64,000 nt of DNA from Maricaulis virginensis (GTDB lineage Bacteria; Pseudomonadota; Alphaproteobacteria; Caulobacterales; Maricaulaceae), in NCBI RefSeq assembly GCF_027922185.1, contig NZ_BSFE01000010.1:72035-136034 (forward strand). The letters run 5' to 3'. The translations under genes and the position numbers were made by a program. Below are positions 61,841 through 64,000 of the stretch, one piece after another. The stretch's first letter is position 1. Each line of letters opens with the position of its first letter. Below the pieces are notes generated by a model. It ran no database searches. It was not told the origin of the DNA and was given only the letters and a program-made list of their open reading frames with translations.

Positions 61841-62281
61841 TCACCGCTGCGAGATGGAGGAGTTCGAGGATAGGGTGGCCGTTGGTGCGCTGGTCGTGTC
61901 GGGCGTCACGGACAAGACGGAGGACTGCTGCTGAATACGGTCTGCCTCGTCCGCGGAAAGTGCCATCGCAAAGCCCGGCAACGAGCTGAAGGTTTCGTGC
62001 AGCACCGGCCGACAACCAGTCTGCATGTCACTGCGATCATAGCCTAGCGATCCGAAAGCCGCGTCGAGTACAGCCTCGCGTGTCCGGTCCAGTGCGTCGG
62101 GACTTCCGCCGGCGTTCGGCACGAGCCTGACAATCATGATTGTGCGGTCAGCCTCGACACATCCCGCCGCGGGGGTCGATGTGGTGGCGCATCCGGCCAT
62201 CAGTCCGGCCGGAAACAGCGTGACGGCCAGAACAACGCTCAGGGCCGAACGTCTGACTTTGCGGTCTCTTTCAAGATGCAT
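61841..62281 (-). CDS. Lipoprotein with I9-like (protease propeptide) domain
   Basis: A 146-aa lipoprotein from the ATG at 62281 (AAGGGGAAA upstream), lipobox GLMAGC. The mature part has IMIVRLVPNAGG, then TFSSLPGFAMALSADEADRI and SSVLSVTPDT, which resembles the strand-helix-strand order and closing V-x-S-V-x-P-D of peptidase inhibitor I9 propeptides. Two further cysteines may form a disulfide (AAGCVEAD and MQTGCRP). It precedes the subtilase gene by 4 bases, so an inhibitor or folding helper acting in trans is likely. The family assignment is by eye. Confidence 0.6.
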   Translation of the reverse strand: MHLERDRKVRRSALSVVLAVTLFPAGLMAGCATTSTPAAGCVEADRTIMIVRLVPNAGGSPDALDRTREAVLDAAFGSLGYDRSDMQTGCRPVLHETFSSLPGFAMALSADEADRIQQQSSVLSVTPDTTSAPTATLSSNSSISQR

Positions 62282-62363
62282 CCCGTTTCCCCTTATTCTG
62301 CCTGCCAGTCTGGACCGACTCTTTTTTCGAGCCACGATGGCAGCTTATCGCGTCATTCGAAAA

Positions 62364-62391
62364 AATATATGTCGGTCGGCGATATGCACAA
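62364..62391 (-). promoter_or_regulatory. Likely promoter of the lipoprotein-subtilase operon
   Basis: On the minus strand TTGTGC-16 bases-TATATT, in the only AT-rich patch of the gap, about 76 bases before the lipoprotein start. Sigma-70-like by inspection. Confidence 0.45.
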
Positions 62392-62529
62392 TTTTTTATC
62401 GTTTTTTGCTGTTTCGCAACTCTGACAGGCGCAACCGGAACCGGGATCAGCCTGCCCTCTCAAGGCGCGACGGAATTCTTGATTGCGGGCGTTTCAGCCT
62501 CGACATCAGCCCTTTCCCGGAGACCCGCC

Positions 62530-63666
62530 ATGACCATCCGCCGCGCCATCTTCTGGGCCCATCTGGCTGCAGGCCTCGTCACCGCCCTCTTCATCGGGCT
62601 TATGTCGATCACCGGCGTTTTGCTCACCTATGAGCGCCAGATGATCCGCTGGGCACAGGATGCAGCTGTTTCCGCTCCCGCCGGCGAAGCGCCCCTGACC
62701 TTTCAGGATCTGGCGGATGCTGCAGCGGCAGAAGGCGCGCAAGCCGGCCATGTGCTCACCGTGCCGGATGGCCGGACCGGCGCCGTGCATGTTGCAGCCG
62801 GGCGGCGCAATGCCTTCCTGCTCGATCCCTATACGGGTGACCGCCTCGACGGCGCTGGCGAGGGCATGGAAGCTTTCTTCGGACGTGTCATGCGAATTCA
62901 CCGGTGGCTCGCCTTCACAGGCGGGCGCAATGATCTGGGCGCCGCGATCAATGGCGCGGCCAATCTGGCCTTCGCGGCCCTCATTCTCACCGGGCTTTAC
63001 CTGTGGTGGCCGAAGCTGTGGCGCTGGTCTTTCCTGAAAACCCAGCTCCTGTTTCGCCGCCGTTATCCCTCCGCCAAGGCGCGTCACTATAGCTGGCACC
63101 ATGTGATGGGCTTCTGGATGGCACTGCCCCTGCTCGCGATCACGCTGACCGGCGCTGTCTTCTCCTACGGCTGGGCCAATGCGCTGGTCTATGCGGCCTT
63201 TGGCGAAAGCGTGCCGGTGCGAGGCGGCCCGCCCGCTCCCGCCGACACCGCGGAAGCCGCGCCGGACGAGCCGCGAGGCCTGGCCGGCGAGCCCGTCCCG
63301 CTGGACGCGCTGGTGGCGCTTGCTGTCGCCGAAACCGGTCCCGGCCGCCGGATTGCCATTACCCTGCCTGAGGAAAACGCCGAAACGGTGCGCATCACCG
63401 TGGATCACGGCAATGGTGTCCAGGCCAGCCTGATCGACGAGGTCGTGGTGTTCCGCGACGGATCGGGCCTGGCCACGGCAACTCCTGCGCGCCGCTCGCC
63501 CGCCGCCCAGGCCCGCCGCTATATCCGTTTCCTGCACACCGGAGAAATCTACGGTCTCGCCGGCCAGACCCTCGCGGGCCTCGCATCGCTGTTTGCCGTC
63601 CTGCTGGCCTATACCGGCGCCTGCCTTGGCGTGACGCGGCTGCGGCGGATGTGGCGCGCGCGATAG
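62530..63666 (+). CDS. PepSY-associated transmembrane protein
   Basis: A 378-aa inner-membrane protein with four helices: residues 7-30 (IFWAHLAAGLVTALFIGLMSITG), 135-155, 193-215 and 345-370. The first half has the RIHRWLAF motif and the SWHHVMGFWMALPLLAI segment with paired histidines of the PepSY_TM family, relatives of iron/heme reductases of siderophore uptake systems. Start at 62530 after GGAGACCC. No siderophore genes are near, so its electron or ligand partner is unknown. Confidence 0.85.
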   Translation: MTIRRAIFWAHLAAGLVTALFIGLMSITGVLLTYERQMIRWAQDAAVSAPAGEAPLTFQDLADAAAAEGAQAGHVLTVPDGRTGAVHVAAGRRNAFLLDPYTGDRLDGAGEGMEAFFGRVMRIHRWLAFTGGRNDLGAAINGAANLAFAALILTGLYLWWPKLWRWSFLKTQLLFRRRYPSAKARHYSWHHVMGFWMALPLLAITLTGAVFSYGWANALVYAAFGESVPVRGGPPAPADTAEAAPDEPRGLAGEPVPLDALVALAVAETGPGRRIAITLPEENAETVRITVDHGNGVQASLIDEVVVFRDGSGLATATPARRSPAAQARRYIRFLHTGEIYGLAGQTLAGLASLFAVLLAYTGACLGVTRLRRMWRAR

Positions 63667-63701
63667 GCGCGGCGGGTGGTGTGTTCTGTTTGAGGAAAAA
63701 A

Positions 63702-63777
63702 TGGTGCCCGGGGGCGGATTCGAACCACCGACACGCGGATTTTCAATCCGCTGCTCTACCAACTGAGCTACCCGGGC
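63702..63777 (-). tRNA. tRNA-Phe (GAA)
   Basis: A 76-base cloverleaf on the minus strand. Acceptor stem GCCCGGG/CCCGGGC, discriminator A and encoded CCA; D arm AGCTCAGTTGGTAGAGC; anticodon loop TTGAAAA with GAA; variable loop GTGTC; T arm GGTTCGAATCC. Confidence 0.97.
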
Positions 63778-63871
63778 GCCGGGCGGACACGCGCCTCGGG
63801 GCGCGGTCGAGAGCGCGGTTTATAGGGGCCCGCGCCGGGCCTGTCCATGGCCGTTTTCAGCGAAATGTGCA

Positions 63872-63890
63872 CCCGGCCGCAAAGGCCGGG
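63872..63890. terminator. Hairpin between tRNA-Phe and the transposase
   Basis: CCCGGCC-GCAAA-GGCCGGG, a perfect 7-bp stem, 9 bases from the transposase stop. No T tract; could be an element-end structure or an mRNA end. Confidence 0.35.
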
Positions 63891-63898
63891 CGGTGTGC

Positions 63899-64000
63899 CT
63901 AGCTGTCGTTTCTCACACCGTTGTTCAGCAGGGTTTTGAGCCTTGTCGCTGGCGGTTGCCTGTTGAGAGCATAGTGCGGTCTGGCTGTGTTGTACCAGTG
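63899..64000 (-). CDS. IS481/IS3-type transposase, C-terminal fragment at window edge
   Basis: The minus-strand frame is open from the window end and closes with TAG at 63899-63901. The 33 residues in view begin HWYNTARPHYALNRQPPATR and end NGVRNDS. The Y-N-x-x-R-P-H-x-A-L-x-x-x-P-P-x-x-R pattern is the closing block of DDE integrase-core transposases of the IS481/IS3 groups. The body and start lie beyond the window. Its 3' end is about 120 bases from tRNA-Phe. Confidence 0.82.
   Translation of the reverse strand, partial: HWYNTARPHYALNRQPPATRLKTLLNNGVRNDS

Larger units (their letters stand above)
63842..64000 (-). mobile_element. Insertion sequence, one end in the window
   Basis: The sequence TGTCCATGG at 63842 could be the outer end, as it starts TG and lies just past the transposase stop, but the partner end is outside the window and no target duplication can be seen. 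The boundary is a guess. Confidence 0.4.

Noticed and set aside
63842..63850. Exact outer end of the insertion sequence
   Set aside because: Without the opposite inverted repeat or a target duplication the boundary cannot be established, so it is only given as a low-confidence guess.
1..64000. CRISPR array, rRNA operon, replication origin or prophage
   Set aside because: No regularly spaced direct repeats, no rRNA sequence, no DnaA-box cluster and no phage structural genes were seen.

Overview
The window is GC-rich (about two thirds G+C by eye), gene-dense DNA from an alphaproteobacterium. A short Caulobacter-type flagellin (280 aa), a complete ccoNOQP-ccoGHIS block for cbb3 oxidase, HspQ, many ATGA/TGATG start-stop overlaps and the general style of the proteins suggest the Caulobacterales/Maricaulales (Hyphomonadaceae or Maricaulaceae, Maricaulis-like). 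That placement is an inference from gene content, not from a marker gene.

Layout. 1-5.4 kb: regulators with their likely targets (LysR fragment; WYL regulator divergent from a glutathione transferase; TetR regulator divergent from a DUF418 membrane protein and a DUF2147 lipoprotein), plus a cold-shock protein. 5.4-17.5 kb: core genes (guaA, rsmB, guaB, rlmE, a Ppx/GppA phosphatase) interleaved with two toxin-antitoxin pairs (TacA/TacT type beside guaA, ParD/ParE type beside guaB), a YceI lipoprotein and two tandem sulfotransferases. 17.5-24.6 kb: hspQ, an acyl-CoA synthetase, a fumarylacetoacetate-hydrolase-fold enzyme, a third sulfotransferase-like protein, a beta carbonic anhydrase, a TPR protein and a LysR regulator. 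24.6-27.5 kb: an accessory insert of visibly lower GC with exonuclease I, an ImmA/IrrE peptidase and an XRE repressor, then two tiny genes (a YjzC-like protein and a proline/arginine-rich peptide) closed by a strong terminator. 27.6-36.4 kb: an Fe(II)/2OG oxygenase-like protein, a periplasmic isoaspartyl peptidase, and the pair alpha-2-macroglobulin plus penicillin-binding protein 1C. 36.4-46 kb: the minus-strand cbb3 oxidase operon with its maturation genes and a TauE/SafE-like membrane protein. 46-58 kb: a metallo-beta-lactamase-like secreted protein with a degraded metal motif, transaldolase, threonine dehydratase, small membrane and DUF4287 proteins, an oxidative catabolic operon (flavin monooxygenase, SDR, alpha/beta hydrolase) divergent from an Old Yellow Enzyme, flagellin, and an AidB-like acyl-CoA dehydrogenase. 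58-64 kb: a large secreted subtilase with four copies of a 116-residue repeat and an upstream lipoprotein resembling a free-standing protease propeptide, a PepSY membrane protein, tRNA-Phe and the end of a transposase.

The most unusual items are (i) the subtilase/I9-like lipoprotein operon with its indel-free 116-aa two-cysteine repeats, (ii) the two tiny genes next to the low-GC ExoI/ImmA/XRE block, (iii) the degenerate metallo-beta-lactamase homologue beside the oxidase operon, (iv) a predicted sigma-54 promoter with an upstream palindrome before flagellin, and (v) dispersed inverted-arm repeats in intergenic gaps. Long open frames antisense to the real genes are abundant but are shadows of high-GC codon use. 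No CRISPR array, rRNA gene, riboswitch or replication origin was seen.
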